This document shows positions 14,944 to 16,788 of a stretch of 16,788 bases of DNA, in pieces. Numbering within the stretch: the first letter of the stretch is position 1; the number at the start of each line of letters is the position of its first letter. The notes below the pieces were generated by a model that made no database searches, was not told the origin of the DNA, and was given only the letters and a program-made list of their open reading frames with translations. Origin of the DNA: Acetobacteraceae bacterium UBA6159. Lineage in GTDB: Bacteria; Pseudomonadota; Alphaproteobacteria; Acetobacterales; Acetobacteraceae. The stretch is taken from assembly GCA_002422345.1 (NCBI GenBank), contig DIUL01000194.1:1-16788 (forward strand), written 5' to 3'. Made by a program: the position numbers and the translations under genes.

Positions 14944-16788
14944 ATGGCGTTCGACGACACGACACGCGGGCGCTTGCAGCGCTTTGTCACCGCGGCGCGC
15001 ACGCTGCTGACCGAGGAATTCGCCAAGCAGTTCCAGCAGGACTACGGACTCGATCCGGAATCAGGCACGGTCGCCGACCTCGGCAACCTGGCGCATTTGG
15101 ACGACCAGCGCCTGGAAACCGCGCGGGTCCTGCGGGAGATCATGGACCACTACATGGCGACCACGATCGGCCAACCGGCCGAACGGCGCAAAGCCGTGCT
15201 GGACCGCATGGTGCGGGAACAGGCCTTCACCACGCTCAATCGCCTGGCCGCGCTGCGGATGATGGAGGCGCGGGGCCTGGTCATGGAATGCGTCGCCAAG
15301 GCCTATCAGTCCAAGGCCTTCCAACTCTATCAACGCGTGGCGGGGACCGCGCTCGGCGAAACCGGTGAGACCTATCGCGTGTTCCTGCTCAGCCTCTATG
15401 GCCTGTATGGCGCCGATCTGCCCGCCTTGTTCGATCGCCATTACCCGAACGGCCGGCTGTTCCCGCGGGAACCCGCCTTGCTGCCGCTGCTGGACCTGAT
15501 CAACGCCGCCGAGATAGAGCCGCTCTGGGCCGAGGACGAAACCATCGGCTGGGTCTATCAGTATTTCAACAGCAAGGAAGAACGGAAGGCCATGCGCGAC
15601 GCCAGCCAGGCGCCGCGCAACAGCCGGGAGCTTGCGGTTCGCAACCAGTTCTTCACGCCCCGGTATGTCGTGGAGTTCCTGGTGGACAACACGCTGGGGC
15701 GGCTGTGGTTCAACTGGACGGGCGGCTGGACCGGGCTGCGCGACCGTTGCCAGTATCTGTTGGTGAAGCCAGACGAAAAGCCCGAACCGCCCCGGCGCCT
15801 GCGCGATCCGCGCACGATCAAGCTGCTCGACCCCGCCTGCGGGTCGATGCATTTCGGGCTGTATGCCTTTGACCTTTTCCTGGAAATCTACCGGGAGGCC
15901 TGGGAAAGGGAGGAGACCCATGGCCCGGGCTGTCTGGACAGCGAAACCGGCGGCAGCCCCGATCTGAAGCCTCTGTCCCTGACCTATGCCGACCAGGCGG
16001 CGTTCCTGCTGGACGTGCCGCGATTGATCACCGAGCACAATATCCATGGTGTGGAGATCGACCCGCGCGCGGCGCAGATCGCGTCCTTGGCTTTGTGGCT
16101 GCGGGCGCAGCGGGCCTGGCACGACGCGGGGGTGAAGGCGCAGGACAGGCCATCCGTCGGGCGCGGCCATGTGGTCGCTGCGGTTGCGCCGCCGGCCGAG
16201 GAGGAATTGCGGCAGCGGTTCATGCGGGGCCTCGATCCTCGGGATGCGCTGTTGTTTGAGAAGACGCTGTTGATGCTCAGAGGCCTTCCAGAGATGGGGG
16301 TGCTGTTACAGGTTGAGCAAGAGTTGCCGGCGCTTGTACGCGTGGTGTTTGGCGATCATAGCAACCTTTTCCGCGCAGAGGACATGGCCAGATGGGGCAA
16401 GGCTGAGGCCCGTTTGCAGAAAGCCCTGACCGAGTTCGCGCGCGCGGTACGGTCTTCCTACCGAGGGCAACTGTTCGCTGAGGATGCACTTCAGGGACTG
16501 CGGATGATCGACCATTGCCGCATTGTCTTTGACGTTGTGGTGATGAACCCGCCATTCGGAGGACTAAGCCTAAATGCAAAAGATCACCTGATAAGAAAGT
16601 ACCCGAATTCGAAAAATGACCTGCTGGCGATATTCGTCGAACGAGGCTTGGAGATGATGCGTTCGAAGGCACTGGTAGGGGCGATTACCTCTAGAACATG
16701 CTTTTTTTTGAAGCGGTTCGCTCTTTGGCGCGAGAAAGTGGTTTTGGGTTCGGCAACACCCATTGTCACTGCTGTCCGGTCAATCACC
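14944..16788 (+). CDS. pglX: BREX adenine-specific DNA methyltransferase PglX, 3' part missing at window edge
   Basis: Open for 615 codons to the window edge; PglX is normally near 1200 aa, so about half is present. ATG 14944 has GGAG (14931-14934) at good spacing, 4 bp after the brxC stop. Methyltransferase motif I is D-P-A-C-G-S-M-H-F-G at residues 296-305 (SAM binding) and motif IV is N-P-P-F at 535-538 (catalytic), with H-G-V-E-I-D-P-R-A between them. PglX methylates one strand of an asymmetric host motif and is essential for BREX self/non-self discrimination. After A-I-T-S-R-T and F-F-L, the family usually continues toward a D-L-G motif; here the frame enters the terminal 22-bp repeat (A-V-R-S-I-T), so the gene is probably interrupted just there. 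An 8-T tract lies at 16702-16709. Confidence 0.9.
   Translation, partial: MAFDDTTRGRLQRFVTAARTLLTEEFAKQFQQDYGLDPESGTVADLGNLAHLDDQRLETARVLREIMDHYMATTIGQPAERRKAVLDRMVREQAFTTLNRLAALRMMEARGLVMECVAKAYQSKAFQLYQRVAGTALGETGETYRVFLLSLYGLYGADLPALFDRHYPNGRLFPREPALLPLLDLINAAEIEPLWAEDETIGWVYQYFNSKEERKAMRDASQAPRNSRELAVRNQFFTPRYVVEFLVDNTLGRLWFNWTGGWTGLRDRCQYLLVKPDEKPEPPRRLRDPRTIKLLDPACGSMHFGLYAFDLFLEIYREAWEREETHGPGCLDSETGGSPDLKPLSLTYADQAAFLLDVPRLITEHNIHGVEIDPRAAQIASLALWLRAQRAWHDAGVKAQDRPSVGRGHVVAAVAPPAEEELRQRFMRGLDPRDALLFEKTLLMLRGLPEMGVLLQVEQELPALVRVVFGDHSNLFRAEDMARWGKAEARLQKALTEFARAVRSSYRGQLFAEDALQGLRMIDHCRIVFDVVVMNPPFGGLSLNAKDHLIRKYPNSKNDLLAIFVERGLEMMRSKALVGAITSRTCFFLKRFALWREKVVLGSATPIVTAVRSIT
16766..16787 (+). 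repeat. Right copy of a 22-bp terminal inverted repeat
   Basis: Reads TCACTGCTGTCCGGTCAATC then AC, the reverse complement of positions 1-22; the next base, 16788, is the last of the window. It lies in the pglX frame at a point where the encoded protein departs from the family pattern, as an insertion-sequence end would cause. Confidence 0.75.

Noticed and set aside
15061..16170. A 369-codon minus-strand open frame inside pglX
   Set aside because: It lies opposite the PglX methyltransferase motifs, has no start context and no family resemblance.
1..16788. CRISPR array, tRNA or rRNA genes
   Set aside because: No regularly spaced repeats, cloverleaf-like or rRNA-like stretch was seen on reading.

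Overview
The window is GC-rich, densely coded DNA whose protein families (a DUF2924/serine-recombinase cassette, a Toprim primase with an SF2-like helicase, and BREX genes in a type 6-like order) point to an alphaproteobacterium, perhaps Rhodospirillales or Acetobacterales. That taxonomic call is inference from family resemblance and base composition only. The content looks like an integrative mobile element or defence island. No rRNA, tRNA or CRISPR array was recognised.

Layout. (1) Positions 1-6544, minus strand, read right to left: two overlapping uncharacterised genes (398 and 373 aa, the second with a four-cysteine cluster); a 180-bp regulatory gap holding two near-identical palindromes whose centres are exactly 120 bp apart, plus a stem-loop; then a translationally coupled operon of a sigma-factor-like protein, a MerR/AlpA-like HTH protein, a 75-aa hypothetical protein, a Toprim primase and an SF2-like helicase. 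Successive genes overlap by 1-4 nt. The helicase frame runs off the left edge. (2) Positions 6693-9137, plus strand: a site-specific recombination cassette of a small protein, a DUF2924 protein, a large serine recombinase and a ParB/KorB-like HTH protein, joined by three 4-nt ATGA overlaps. (3) Positions 9138-9424: a non-coding gap with a 12-bp direct repeat and a weak promoter candidate. (4) Positions 9425-16788, plus strand: a BREX phage-defence operon brxE-brxA-brxB-brxC-pglX, the order of type 6 BREX. pglX is cut by the right edge after its methyltransferase motifs, and pglZ, brxD and brxHI are not in the window.

How the parts may work together: the minus-strand block looks like an element-borne replication module under its own regulator and operators, the central cassette would integrate and excise the element, and BREX is the cargo that protects the host from phage. 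Both window ends carry the same 22-bp sequence in inverted orientation, and each copy lies inside an open reading frame (helicase on the left, pglX on the right). This is most simply explained by copies of one repeat, such as an insertion sequence, lying just outside each edge. If so, both end genes are interrupted and the BREX system may be inactive or switchable. A short-k assembly boundary is the main alternative.
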